64,000 nt of DNA from Dysosmobacter sp. (GCA_026169195.1 JAPFEH010000015.1:1-64000), one strand, 5' to 3'. Counted from the stretch's first letter, positions 34,566-43,300 are shown. Notes: generated by a model not told the origin, from the sequence alone. A program made the numbers and translations.

Positions 34566-34598
34566 GCCATGCATCTGAAAAGACGCATGGCGGTTTTT
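34566..34598 (+). terminator. Terminator after the signal-anchored protein gene
   Basis: GCCATGCATCT and AGACGCATGGC pair with one A-C mismatch around a GAAA loop, followed by GGTTTTT. Confidence 0.75.
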
Positions 34599-34622
34599 AC
34601 GGAAAACTGACGGATCAAACGG

Positions 34623-34651
34623 TTTACATTTCCCCGAAATCGTGGTAAACT
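34623..34651 (+). promoter_or_regulatory. Promoter of birA
   Basis: TTTACA (34623-34628) and TAAACT (34646-34651) are separated by 17 bp, 31 bp before the birA start codon. Confidence 0.65.
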
Positions 34652-34682
34652 GAACCCCGTTCGAAAAAAGGAGGTGCCTGCC

Positions 34683-35483
34683 ATGGAGGCGGAAATTCGG
34701 CGGCTGCTGGGAGAGACCGCGGCTGTTGGAACAAGGATCTGTTGTTTTCCGGAGGTGGATTCCACCAATACCCGCGCCAAGGAGATGGCGCTGGAGGGGG
34801 CCCCTCACGGCACGGTGGTTCTGGCGGACTGCCAGACGGCAGGACGCGGCCGTTTGGGACGGACGTTCCAATCCCCCAAGGGCAAGGGACTTTACGGGTC
34901 TGTGCTGCTGCGCCCAGACCTTCCGGCGGAACGTCTGGTGCCGGTGACGGCTCTGGCGGGGGCGGCAGCCTGCCGGGCGGTGAAGCGGATATGCGGCATT
35001 TATCCGGCGCTGAAATGGCCCAATGATCTTGTGCTGAACGGAAAGAAACTATGCGGGATCCTGACGGAGCTGGTAACAGACGCCGGTGGCTCCCTGTGCC
35101 TGATCGTAGGCGTGGGCATCAATGTCGCGCAGCGTGCGGAGGACTTCACTCCGGAGGTTGCGGAGGTGGCTGCATCGCTGGAGATGCTGCTGGGACGGGC
35201 GGTTTCCCGTCCCGCATTGACGGCGGCGCTGCTGGAAGAGCTGGACAGGGCCTATCAGAAATTGGAGGCAGGCGCGCTGGAGGAGGAGCTGGCTTTTTAT
35301 CGGGAGCACTGCTTGAATCTTGGCAGACCTGTGCGTCTGCAGGGACCGGAGGGGACGCAGGAGGCTCTGGCAGTGAACGTGGACGGAGCGTTTGGGCTGG
35401 TGGTTCGATTGCCGGACGGCACGGAAAAAACGATACGTTCCGGAGAAGTCTCCGTGCGCGGGCCTGATGGATATGCGGAATGA
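34683..35483 (+). CDS. birA: Biotin-[acetyl-CoA-carboxylase] ligase, catalytic domains only
   Basis: The 266-residue enzyme activates biotin with ATP and attaches it to a lysine of biotin-dependent carboxylases. It has STNTRAKE near residue 29, the adenylate-binding GRGRLGRTFQSPKG near 57, and KWPNDLVLNGKK near 114. A small SH3-like C-terminal domain follows. The N-terminal helix-turn-helix of bifunctional BirA repressors is absent, so it should not regulate biotin genes. The ATG follows AAGGAGGTG by six bases. It heads a likely operon with the chromate transporter pair. Confidence 0.94.
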   Translation: MEAEIRRLLGETAAVGTRICCFPEVDSTNTRAKEMALEGAPHGTVVLADCQTAGRGRLGRTFQSPKGKGLYGSVLLRPDLPAERLVPVTALAGAAACRAVKRICGIYPALKWPNDLVLNGKKLCGILTELVTDAGGSLCLIVGVGINVAQRAEDFTPEVAEVAASLEMLLGRAVSRPALTAALLEELDRAYQKLEAGALEEELAFYREHCLNLGRPVRLQGPEGTQEALAVNVDGAFGLVVRLPDGTEKTIRSGEVSVRGPDGYAE

Positions 35484-35493
35484 AAGAGGCGGA

Positions 35494-36042
35494 ATGAAGT
35501 TGCGGTTACTTTGGGAATTGTTTTGGACCTTTGCAAAAATGGGGGTCATCACCTTCGGCGGCGGCATGGCCATGCTGCCCATCCTTCAACGGGAGGTGGT
35601 GGAGGTAAAAAACTGGGCGACGGAGGAGGAACTGGTGGATTATTACGCCATCGGCCAGTGTACGCCCGGGATCATCGCGGTCAATACGGCCACGTTTGTG
35701 GGACAGCGGCAGGGCGGTGCGGCCGGCGGGATCGCGGCAACACTGGGGCTGGTGTTTCCCTCTCTTGTGATTATTTCCATTCTGGCGGGGCTGATTACCA
35801 ATTTTTCTGATTTGGCAGTGGTGCAGAATGCCTTTGCCGGGATTCAGGTCTGCGTCTGTGTGCTGATTTTGAATGCCACTATGAAGCTGAAAAAGAAAGC
35901 GGTGGTAGACGGCTGGACCACTGCAATTTTTCTGGCGGTGCTGGCAGGCAGCGTGCTACTGGATCTTTCTCCGGTATGGTTCGTTCTGGTGTCGGCGCTG
36001 CTGGGGATTTTGCTGAAGAACCGGGAGGTGAAGGGGGCGTGA
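35494..36042 (+). CDS. Chromate transporter, first half-size subunit
   Basis: The 182-residue membrane protein is a single CHR domain with about five to six helices. It has the family motif FGGGMAMLPILQREVV near residue 18 and YAIGQCTPGIIAVNTATF near 50-67. Half-size CHR proteins occur as adjacent pairs that together correspond to the long ChrA proteins of proteobacteria. They are annotated as chromate exporters, though natural substrates may differ. The start follows AGAGGCGGA; earlier in-frame ATGs at 35467 and 35473 lie within birA. Confidence 0.88.
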   Translation: MKLRLLWELFWTFAKMGVITFGGGMAMLPILQREVVEVKNWATEEELVDYYAIGQCTPGIIAVNTATFVGQRQGGAAGGIAATLGLVFPSLVIISILAGLITNFSDLAVVQNAFAGIQVCVCVLILNATMKLKKKAVVDGWTTAIFLAVLAGSVLLDLSPVWFVLVSALLGILLKNREVKGA

Positions 36043-36647
36043 TCTTTTTACGGCTGTACTTGGAATTTTTTAAAACGGGTCTTTTTGCCATTGGCGGCGG
36101 TATGGCCACGCTGCCCTTTCTGAAGGAGATCGGGGAGAGCACCGGCTGGTTTACATACGCGGATATGATGAATATGCTGGCGGTATCTGAGTCTACTCCG
36201 GGGCCCATCGGCATCAACATGGCAACTTATGTGGGCTATACAGTAGGCGGTGTGCCGGGAGCGGTCATTGCCACATTGGGGGAGGTCACGCCTTCCATCA
36301 TCGTGATCCTCATTGTGGCGGCCATGCTGAAAAAGTTCCGGGAGAACCGCTACGTGGAAATGGCGTTCTACGGGCTGCGGCCTGCTTCAACAGGTCTGAT
36401 CGGCGCGGCCTGCGTGACGGTGGTGCTGGAGGTGTTGACCGGCATTGAGGTCTTTTCAGCCGATGGCGTATTCATCAATACGTTCCGGCTGACGGGAGAG
36501 CATTGGATCCGGTGGCCCGGTGTGGCGCTGGCGGCGGTGCTGATCGTTCTCACCAATTTTGTAAAACCGGTCAGGAACTGGCATCCCATTGTGTTTATAG
36601 CCCTTTCCGCGGTTGTGGGGATCGTATTTGGTTTTGCGGGCGTCTGA
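36039..36647 (+). CDS. Chromate transporter, second half-size subunit
   Basis: The 202-residue membrane protein is the partner CHR domain, with IGGGMATLPFLKEI near residue 17 and LAVSESTPGPIGINMATYVG near 46. It starts with a GTG overlapping the stop of the first subunit (GTGA), which indicates coupled translation in equal amounts for a heterodimer. A strong terminator ends the birA-chr operon about 30 bp later. Confidence 0.88.
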   Translation: MIFLRLYLEFFKTGLFAIGGGMATLPFLKEIGESTGWFTYADMMNMLAVSESTPGPIGINMATYVGYTVGGVPGAVIATLGEVTPSIIVILIVAAMLKKFRENRYVEMAFYGLRPASTGLIGAACVTVVLEVLTGIEVFSADGVFINTFRLTGEHWIRWPGVALAAVLIVLTNFVKPVRNWHPIVFIALSAVVGIVFGFAGV

Positions 36648-36675
36648 AGCGGTCCGGTCATGGCTTGAAAGGTGC

Positions 36676-36712
36676 AAAAAAGGACAGACAGCAAGTGCTG
36701 TCTGTCCTTTTT
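36676..36712. terminator. Terminator after the chromate transporter genes
   Basis: AAAAAGGACAGACAGCA and TGCTGTCTGTCCTTTTT form a 17-bp stem with a two-base loop. It is symmetrical enough to serve pepD on the other strand as well. Confidence 0.92.
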
Positions 36713-36743
36713 GCAAAACAGGGATTTTGCGGGCTGCCGCAGG

Positions 36744-38186
36744 TCATTTCATGCGCTTGAGCGTTTCCAGCACCATCGCCCACAGACGCTGTGTGGAGGC
36801 GATGTGGAGACGCTCCCGGCAGGTATGGATCTCCGTCAGATCCGGTCCCATGGAAACGCAGTCCAGACCGGGGAGCTTTCCGGAGAAGATGCCGCACTCC
36901 ACGCCGGCATGGATGGCCTCGATCTTGGGGGCGTGACCGTATTGCTCTGTGAAAACTTCCACCAGAAGGTCCCGCAGAGGGGAGTCGGGAAGGTATTCCC
37001 AGCCGGAATAGTCACCGAAAACAGCCGTAGAGCCGCCGAAGGTTTCCGTGAGACAGGTCAGACGCTCCACCAGCATCTGCTTTTGACTCTCCACGCTGCT
37101 GCGGACGCAGAAGGAGGCGGAGACTGCGGACGCTTCCGTGGTGAGAACGCCCAGATTCAAGGAGGTCTGCACCAATCCGGCGATGTCAGCGCTCATGGCC
37201 TGAATCCCATTGGGGGCACAGATCAGGAAGCAGAGAATGCGCTGCGTGGAGGCCTTGTCCATGGGAACGGCGCCGCTGCCGGATTCCGCGGCGGATACAA
37301 AGACAGCTGCATCCGTTGCGCGGTACTCGTTTTTCAGCTGCTGGTCCAGCCTGCGGCAGACGGCAAAAACAGCATCAGGCGCATTGGTGACCACGGTGGC
37401 GGAGGACTCCCGGGGAATGGCGTTGTCTTTTAAGCCGCCGCGGACCTCTACCAGCCGCAGCTCCGCCTGTTGTGAGATGGCATACAGCACGCGCCCAAGG
37501 AGCATGTTGGCATTGCCAAGCCCCTTGTCGATCTCTACGCCGGAGTGGCCGCCCTGAAGGCCGCCTACCGTAATGGTGAGAGTTTTCCCCGCATAGGGGG
37601 TGCGCTCCACAGGCAGAGTACACCGGGTCATGTTGCCGCCGGCGCAGCTGACGGTGAACACCCCCTCCATCTCGGAGTCCAGATTCAGCATCCGGCGGCC
37701 TTTCAGCATGGAGACATCCTCCATCCCCACGGCGCCGAGCATCCCGATTTCCTCGTCCACGGTGAATACTGCTTCCAGACGGGGGTGCGGGATCCCGTCA
37801 GCGTCCAGAATGGCCAGAGCCATCGCGACGGCAATGCCGTCATCGCCGCCCAGCGTAGTGCCTCTGGCGTAAACGGTGTCCCCCTCCACGGCCAGATCCA
37901 GACCTTCCGTCTCCATGTCCTTTTCACAGTCCGGAGCCTTTTCACAGACCATATCCACATGGCCCTGCAGAATAACGGGCGCAGCAGATTCATAGCCGGG
38001 GGCGGCCTCTTTGATGATGACCACATTGTTCAGGGAATCCTGATAGGCTTCCAGATTCCGCTGACGTGCAAAGTCCATCAGCCAGTCACTGATGGCTTTG
38101 GTATTGCCGGAGCCGTGAGGGATGGCACACAGTTCCTCAAAAAAGTGAAAAACGCCCTTTGGCTCCAGATGTTCCAGAATCGACAT
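36744..38186 (-). CDS. pepD: Aminoacyl-histidine dipeptidase (PepD, M20 family)
   Basis: The 480-residue cytoplasmic metallopeptidase hydrolyses dipeptides such as beta-alanyl-histidine. Its catalytic domain has QGHVDMVCE near residue 74, LGGDDGIAVAMAL near 112 and the general-base Glu pair in TVDEEIGMLGA near 143. A lid domain starts with GGLQGGHSGVEI near 208. Length and motifs match PepD closely. It may work on peptides imported by the OPT transporter encoded just upstream on the same strand, but a terminator separates them. Confidence 0.93.
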   Translation of the reverse strand: MSILEHLEPKGVFHFFEELCAIPHGSGNTKAISDWLMDFARQRNLEAYQDSLNNVVIIKEAAPGYESAAPVILQGHVDMVCEKAPDCEKDMETEGLDLAVEGDTVYARGTTLGGDDGIAVAMALAILDADGIPHPRLEAVFTVDEEIGMLGAVGMEDVSMLKGRRMLNLDSEMEGVFTVSCAGGNMTRCTLPVERTPYAGKTLTITVGGLQGGHSGVEIDKGLGNANMLLGRVLYAISQQAELRLVEVRGGLKDNAIPRESSATVVTNAPDAVFAVCRRLDQQLKNEYRATDAAVFVSAAESGSGAVPMDKASTQRILCFLICAPNGIQAMSADIAGLVQTSLNLGVLTTEASAVSASFCVRSSVESQKQMLVERLTCLTETFGGSTAVFGDYSGWEYLPDSPLRDLLVEVFTEQYGHAPKIEAIHAGVECGIFSGKLPGLDCVSMGPDLTEIHTCRERLHIASTQRLWAMVLETLKRMK

Positions 38187-38216
38187 TGTGTGATGCTCCT
38201 TTTCAGGTTGATTGAC

Positions 38217-38561
38217 TTATTTTTTCAGCTGGTAGCGTTCGCTGCCGGCGTGCTCGATATACTGCTGATCCAGCAGAAATTCCAAGACCTGCCCGGCGGC
38301 CAGCGTTCCATCCTGAACTTTGACTTTGCGGCGGGACCAGAAGGGACCGGCCTTCATGCCGCTGATCAGGCGGGCGGTCTCCTGTTTGGTGATGGTACCG
38401 TGCTGTTTCAGGTATTTTACCACCCGGCTGCCGCAGGCGCTCATCAGGCTTCGCTGAAGATCTTCCTCCTGATCCAGAGACTTTTTCAGTCCCCAAGCAT
38501 AGACGATGGCGCCTGCCAGCGCAAAGAGGGCAATGCCCAGAAGGATCTGTCCGGTACTCAT
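38217..38561 (-). CDS. Membrane-anchored small protein, unknown
   Basis: The 114-residue protein has one N-terminal membrane helix (about 5-25), then a soluble region with winged-helix-like features (KYLKQHGTITKQETARLI and a C-terminal EFLLDQQYIEHAGSERYQL). No family is recognised. Its ATG overlaps the stop of the PqqD-like gene by 4 bp, so the two are translated together. pepD follows 30 bp later on the same strand. Confidence 0.6.
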   Translation of the reverse strand: MSTGQILLGIALFALAGAIVYAWGLKKSLDQEEDLQRSLMSACGSRVVKYLKQHGTITKQETARLISGMKAGPFWSRRKVKVQDGTLAAGQVLEFLLDQQYIEHAGSERYQLKK

Positions 38562-38911
38562 GTCCGGTCCTTTCCAGCATAGCGGATAAATCCATTGTTC
38601 CGCAGGATCTGCATATAGTTCACCAGCCGGTCATAGAGCGGTTCGGCTGATGCGCCGAACTCGGCTTTCACCAATTGAGCCAGCTGGCCTACGGTCCGCT
38701 GACCGTCAATGCGCTGAAAGATGAAGCTGCCCATCGTGTCCAGATCAATGTGGCTGACCCGCGGGCGGCGGAAGAAACGCTGTGCGATCCATGCATAAAA
38801 GCCCCGATGGACCATATGAATGGTCACGATGCCGTTTTCCTTGACATCCCAGCTGTTTTTTTCAGAGATGACGGGCACATAATCCAAATAATTTTCCTGT
38901 TTTTTTGCCAT
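38558..38911 (-). CDS. PqqD-family peptide-chaperone-like protein
   Basis: The 117-residue protein resembles the PqqD (PF05402) fold, with SHIDLDTMGSFIFQRIDGQR and a TVGQLAQLVKAEFG helix pair, ending in an RNNGFIRY strand. PqqD domains bind leader peptides of ribosomally made, modified peptides, usually beside a radical SAM enzyme. Here no such enzyme or precursor is adjacent. The neighbours are a membrane-anchored small protein (4-bp overlap), PepD and an OPT peptide transporter. Function is therefore open. Confidence 0.7.
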   Translation of the reverse strand: MAKKQENYLDYVPVISEKNSWDVKENGIVTIHMVHRGFYAWIAQRFFRRPRVSHIDLDTMGSFIFQRIDGQRTVGQLAQLVKAEFGASAEPLYDRLVNYMQILRNNGFIRYAGKDRT

Positions 38912-38929
38912 AGCGATCCTCCTGCAAAA

Positions 38930-38961
38930 ACTGGGCTATATACCATAGTATATAGCCCAGT
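38930..38961 (-). terminator. Terminator of the OPT transporter gene
   Basis: ACTGGGCTATATAC and GTATATAGCCCAGT form a perfect 14-bp stem with a four-base loop. On the minus strand it is followed by five T residues. Confidence 0.88.
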
Positions 38962-38986
38962 TCGTCATTTTACAATCCGTATTCGA

Positions 38987-40921
38987 TCAATCTTTCGCTC
39001 TTTTGCGGCCTTTGTTGCAGAAGAAGACGATAGATGCCAGCAGGAGGGCAAATGCGATCAGAGAACCGATGTTGCCCGCGCTGAACGCGCTGAGGTTGAT
39101 TTTGTCAGCCAGAGTCACAGGTGCGCCGCTGGTGGCATCCACGCCCAGCTTGATGACGGCGAACACAGCCAGCAGAATGCCCACGACGCCCTCGCCGGCG
39201 ATCATGCCGGAGGTATACAGGATACCGGACTGAATGCTGCCGGTCTTTTCCTGCTCGGAGGCATACTTGCGCTTTTCCATAAACAGCCGCACCAGACCGC
39301 CCAGCATGATGCCGGCGTTCAGGTGGATGGGCAGATAGATGCCGATGGCAACGGGCAGAACAGGCAGACCCAGAATTTCAACGACTACAGCAATGAACAC
39401 GCCCGTGAACACCAGCGCCCAAGGCATCTCACCGCCCATAACGCCCTCAATGACCATCTTCATCATCATGGCCTGAGGAGCGCCCAGCTCATCGGAACCA
39501 AAGCCCCAGGCAGCGTTGAGCAGATACAAAATAGCGCCGATCGCGATGGCGGATACGCACACACCCACCAGCTCGCCGTACTGCTGCTTTCTGGGAGTGG
39601 CGCCCAGCAGGAAGCCGGTCTTCAGATCCTGAGAGGTATCGCCGGAAATGGCGGCGATGACGCAGATGACGGAACCGATGGCGATGGCGCCAACCATGCC
39701 CTCTGCGCCGGTGGAGCCGGTAGCCTTCAGGAGAATGGTGGCAATCAGCAGCGTGGCAATGGCCATGCCGGAAACAGGGTTGTTGGAAGAGCCGATGAGG
39801 CCCACCATCCGGGAAGAAACGGTGGCAAAGAAGAAGCCGAACACCAGAATGATGAGGGCACCGGTGAGGCTGACGGGGATGGCGGGGAAGAGCCACATGA
39901 ATACGGCGACTGCGAGGCAGACCAGAAGGACCACCTTCATGGAGATGTCCTGCTCCGTCCGCAGGGTGCCGGAAGTGCCCTTGCCGTAATCCTTGAAAGC
40001 GGCGGCAAAGGTCCGCACGATCATGGGCAGGGACTTGATGAGGCTGATGATGCCGCCTGCTGCCAGAGCGCCGGCGCCAATGTAGCGGATGAAGTTGTCC
40101 CACAGGTTCCAGGTACCGCCGTCGGCCCACAGCTCGGCCACGCTCATGGTGGCGGGGTAGATGACAAGATCGCTGCCGAAGAGGGCGATCAGAGGCATCA
40201 GCACGAACCATGCAATGGTGCTGCCGGCAAACATATAAGAGGAAATGCGGGGGCCGCAGATATAGCCCACACCGGCCAGAGCGGGCAGCACGTCCACGCC
40301 GATGCCGGAGCCTTTATAGGCGCTGATGGAATAGTCTACTTCGCTGGGGAACAGCTTCAGACCATCGGTCACGAACTTGTAGAGTGCGGCAATTCCCAGA
40401 CCGGCAAACACGGTAGAGGCTTTGGCGCCGCCTTCTTCACCGGCCATCAGGACTTCAGCGCAGGCTTTGCCCTCGGGATAGCCCAGCGTGCCGTGCTCCT
40501 TGACGATCAGGGCAGAACGCAGGGGAATCATCATCATGACGCCCAGAACACCGCCGCACAGGGCGATCAGGCCGATTTCCACCATGGAGGGCATGTCACA
40601 CAGGCCGTCGGCAGCCCACATAAACAAAGCGGGCATGGTGAAGATTGCGCCGGCTGCCAGAGATTCACCGGCGGAGCCGATGGTCTGGACCATATTGTTT
40701 TCCAGAATGGAGTCCCGCTTAAAGATAAAGCGGATGACGCCCATGGAAATTACGGCGGCGGGGATGGAGGCAGATACGGTCATACCGACCTTCAAGCCAA
40801 GATAAGCATTGGCTCCGCCGAACACGACCGCCAGAATGGCACCGAGGATCACAGAGAACACGGTGAATTCAGGCACGACTTTGCTCGCCGGAACATAGGG
40901 TTGGAACTGTTTTTCTTCCAC
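38987..40921 (-). CDS. OPT-family oligopeptide transporter
   Basis: The 644-residue integral membrane protein has about 14-16 helices and matches the oligopeptide transporter (OPT) superfamily. Signatures include NAYLGLKVGMTVSASIPAAV near residue 40 and SSNNPVSGMAIATLL near 377. Bacterial members import small peptides or metal-siderophore complexes, probably by proton symport. A GTG start follows AAAGAGGAGAAAATC. It has a consensus promoter, a leader with two hairpins, and its own terminator. Confidence 0.92.
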   Translation of the reverse strand: MEEKQFQPYVPASKVVPEFTVFSVILGAILAVVFGGANAYLGLKVGMTVSASIPAAVISMGVIRFIFKRDSILENNMVQTIGSAGESLAAGAIFTMPALFMWAADGLCDMPSMVEIGLIALCGGVLGVMMMIPLRSALIVKEHGTLGYPEGKACAEVLMAGEEGGAKASTVFAGLGIAALYKFVTDGLKLFPSEVDYSISAYKGSGIGVDVLPALAGVGYICGPRISSYMFAGSTIAWFVLMPLIALFGSDLVIYPATMSVAELWADGGTWNLWDNFIRYIGAGALAAGGIISLIKSLPMIVRTFAAAFKDYGKGTSGTLRTEQDISMKVVLLVCLAVAVFMWLFPAIPVSLTGALIILVFGFFFATVSSRMVGLIGSSNNPVSGMAIATLLIATILLKATGSTGAEGMVGAIAIGSVICVIAAISGDTSQDLKTGFLLGATPRKQQYGELVGVCVSAIAIGAILYLLNAAWGFGSDELGAPQAMMMKMVIEGVMGGEMPWALVFTGVFIAVVVEILGLPVLPVAIGIYLPIHLNAGIMLGGLVRLFMEKRKYASEQEKTGSIQSGILYTSGMIAGEGVVGILLAVFAVIKLGVDATSGAPVTLADKINLSAFSAGNIGSLIAFALLLASIVFFCNKGRKRAKD

Positions 40922-40948
40922 GATTTTCTCCTCTTTCTAAACTTTCCT

Positions 40949-41005
40949 TGCAGCAGCGCTTTAGCGCAATGCTGCTGCAAAAATTTGTGCGTCACAGACG
41001 CACAA
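40949..41005 (-). promoter_or_regulatory. Structured leader of the OPT gene with an attenuator-like hairpin
   Basis: Reading on the minus strand, TTGTGCGTC-TGT-GACGCACAA (41005-40985) is a perfect 9-bp hairpin followed by ATTTTT, like an intrinsic terminator. A second hairpin with TTGCAGCAGC arms (40980-40971 with 40958-40949) follows before the ribosome binding site. No known riboswitch consensus was recognised. Together they suggest control of transcription after initiation. Confidence 0.5.
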
Positions 41006-41010
41006 CGGCT

Positions 41011-41039
41011 ATTATACGGGACGTTTTCAATAAAGTCAA
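41011..41039 (-). promoter_or_regulatory. Strong promoter of the OPT transporter gene
   Basis: On the minus strand, TTGACT (41039-41034), a 17-bp spacer and a perfect TATAAT (41016-41011) give a leader of about 80 bases. The surrounding 41040-41150 stretch is AT-rich with no gene. Confidence 0.85.
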
Positions 41040-41154
41040 GAAATATTAACAATTTCCACATAATTATGCGTTTTTGAACGCCATTATGGAATATTCAAAA
41101 AAGGAAACGATTTCCAAAGAAAAAATATTCTATAAAAAACAGACTGCTCATGAA

Positions 41155-41194
41155 AAAGACACGGGAAGCTGCCGGTCTCTGGCAGCTTCCCGTG
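41155..41194 (-). terminator. Terminator of the YgiQ-family gene
   Basis: CACGGGAAGCTGCC (41160-41173) pairs with GGCAGCTTCCCGTG (41181-41194); on the minus strand it is followed by TCTTTTTC. Confidence 0.88.
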
Positions 41195-41224
41195 TTCGTG
41201 AAATTTGAAAAAGGATGGGACGGT

Positions 41225-43243
41225 TCAGCGGCGGCCGCGGCGGGAGGAGCCGGACTTTTGGGAGATGGCTCCGTGCTTCTTGGAAGCGGAAGGCCCGCTC
41301 CGGCGCTTCCTGCTGTCCGTTTTTTGAGACGGCGCGCCCTTGCCGGACGCTCCGCCGGCGGCTCTGCTGCTTTTGCGATGTGCGGAAGCGGGCTTGCCGT
41401 CCGGCGTTCCGCGGTTTTTCCGCCCGGCCATGGGACGGTTTCCTCCGGGGGGACGGATCAGGCATTCCTTGCCGAAGCCGATCAGATCCTCTCTTCCGGC
41501 TTTTTCCAGCGCCTCCCGCACCAGATAATAGTTCTTTGGATTGCGGTACTGGATCAGCGCCCGCTGCATGGCTTTTTCGTGGGGATCTGTGGCAACATAG
41601 ACCGGTTTCATGGTTCGCGGATCCAGACCGGTGTAGTACATGACCGTGGAGATGGTGGACGGGGTGGGATAGAAGTCCTGCACCTGTTCCGGCATATATC
41701 CAAGATCCCGCAGATATTCCGCCAGAGCAATCGCCTCTTTTAAGGTGGAACCGGGATGGCTGCTCATGAGGTAGGGAACCACAAACTGCTTCTTTCCCAG
41801 CTTTTCATTCAGCCGCTGATATTTGGTGAGAAATTTCTGATAAACCGTGTTGGGCGGTTTTCCCATCATCTTCAGTACCGGATCGGCGATGTGCTCCGGC
41901 GCCACCTTCAGCTGACCGGAGATGTGGTGCTCCACCATTTCCCGCAGAAACGTTTCATTTTTGTCGCACAGCAGATAATCGAACCGGATTCCGCTGCGGA
42001 TAAATACCTTTTTCACACCCGGCATCTTCCGCAGCTTCCGCAGCAGTGTCAGGTAATCCATGTGATCGACCTGAAGGTTTTTGCAGGGGGTGGGGAAGAG
42101 GCACTGCCGGTTGGGGCAGACGCCCTTTGTCAGCTGTTTTTCACAGCTGGGATGGCGGAAGTTGGCCGTAGGACCGCCGACATCGTGGATATAACCCTTG
42201 AAATCCGGCTCTGCGATGACCTGCTCCGCTTCCCTGACAATGGCCTCATGGCTGCGAACCTGAATGATGCGGCCCTGATGGAAGGTGAGCGCGCAAAAGG
42301 AGCAGCCGCCGAAGCATCCCCGGTTGGAGGTCAGGCTGAATTTTACTTCTTCAATGGCGGGGACACCGCCTGCTGCCTCATAGGATGGGTGATAAGTCCG
42401 CATATAGGGCAGGGCATAGACGCGATCCATCTCTTCGGTGGAAAGGGGCTCCTGCGGTGGATTCTGAACCACATAGCAGCCTTCCTGCTCATAAGGCTCC
42501 ACCAGCGGTTTTGCCACAAAGGGGTCGGTATTGCAATACTGGGTATAAAAGCTCTCAGCATAGGTGCGGCGGCTGGCGTTCAGAGCCTCCCACGACGGGA
42601 GCGTCAGAGCGTCGTATACGCCGGACAGATCGTGGGTCTTATAGACAGAGCCGCGGATATAAGTGAGATCGGAGACGGAAAGGCCGCTGTCCAAAGCTTC
42701 CGCAACTTCCAGAATGCTGCGCTCGCCCATGCCGTAGAGCAGCAGATCCGCCTGCGCGTCCAGCAGCAGGGAGCGCTTCATGGCATCGGACCAGTAATCA
42801 TAGTGCGCCAGACGCCGGAGACTGGCTTCGATTCCGCCGACCACGATCGGCTTGTGGGGATACCGCTGACGGATCAGGTTGCAGTAAACCGTTGCGGCGT
42901 GATCCGGACGCTTGCCGATGATGCCGCCGGGGGTAAACGCATCGGTTTTTCTGCGTTTTTTGGAGACGGAATAGTGATTCACCATAGAGTCCATGTTGCC
43001 GCCCATCACCAAAAAGGCAAGACGCGGTTCTCCCAGAGACTGAATGCTGTTGGGATTTTTCCAGTCCGGCTGGGAAAGGATTCCCACCTTATAGCCGGCA
43101 TTCTCCAGAACACGGGAGATGATGGCATGACCGAAGGTTGGGTGATCCACATAGGCGTCACCGATCACATATACAAAATCACATTGCTCCCATCCGCGCC
43201 GCTTCATATCCGCGCGGGAGATGGGCAGAAAATCTCGTTCCAT
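41225..43243 (-). CDS. YgiQ-family radical SAM protein
   Basis: The 672-residue protein belongs to the YgiQ (UPF0313) radical SAM family, whose reaction is unknown. The N-terminal domain begins DFLPISRADMKRRGW. The radical SAM domain has the 4Fe-4S motif CFGGCSFC near residues 308-315, followed by ALTFHQGR. A family-specific Cys cluster, CEKQLTKGVCPNRQC, comes about 55 residues later. The last 65-70 residues are a low-complexity tail rich in Lys, Arg, Ser and Gly that could bind nucleic acid. It is a single-gene unit with its own promoter and terminator. Confidence 0.92.
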   Translation of the reverse strand: MERDFLPISRADMKRRGWEQCDFVYVIGDAYVDHPTFGHAIISRVLENAGYKVGILSQPDWKNPNSIQSLGEPRLAFLVMGGNMDSMVNHYSVSKKRRKTDAFTPGGIIGKRPDHAATVYCNLIRQRYPHKPIVVGGIEASLRRLAHYDYWSDAMKRSLLLDAQADLLLYGMGERSILEVAEALDSGLSVSDLTYIRGSVYKTHDLSGVYDALTLPSWEALNASRRTYAESFYTQYCNTDPFVAKPLVEPYEQEGCYVVQNPPQEPLSTEEMDRVYALPYMRTYHPSYEAAGGVPAIEEVKFSLTSNRGCFGGCSFCALTFHQGRIIQVRSHEAIVREAEQVIAEPDFKGYIHDVGGPTANFRHPSCEKQLTKGVCPNRQCLFPTPCKNLQVDHMDYLTLLRKLRKMPGVKKVFIRSGIRFDYLLCDKNETFLREMVEHHISGQLKVAPEHIADPVLKMMGKPPNTVYQKFLTKYQRLNEKLGKKQFVVPYLMSSHPGSTLKEAIALAEYLRDLGYMPEQVQDFYPTPSTISTVMYYTGLDPRTMKPVYVATDPHEKAMQRALIQYRNPKNYYLVREALEKAGREDLIGFGKECLIRPPGGNRPMAGRKNRGTPDGKPASAHRKSSRAAGGASGKGAPSQKTDSRKRRSGPSASKKHGAISQKSGSSRRGRR

Positions 43244-43271
43244 AAGGCTACCTCATCAGGTTGATGACAAC

Positions 43272-43300
43272 AGTATAACAGATGACAGGGAAAATGTCGA
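43272..43300 (-). promoter_or_regulatory. Promoter of the YgiQ-family gene
   Basis: On the minus strand, TCGACA (43300-43295), a 17-bp spacer and TATACT (43277-43272) lie about 30 bp upstream of the start codon. Confidence 0.65.

Noticed and set aside
38675-41077. An 800-codon open frame on the + strand opposite the OPT transporter and PqqD-like genes
   Set aside because: The predicted protein is His/Gly/Asp-rich low-complexity sequence, as expected for an antisense shadow of a hydrophobic membrane protein.
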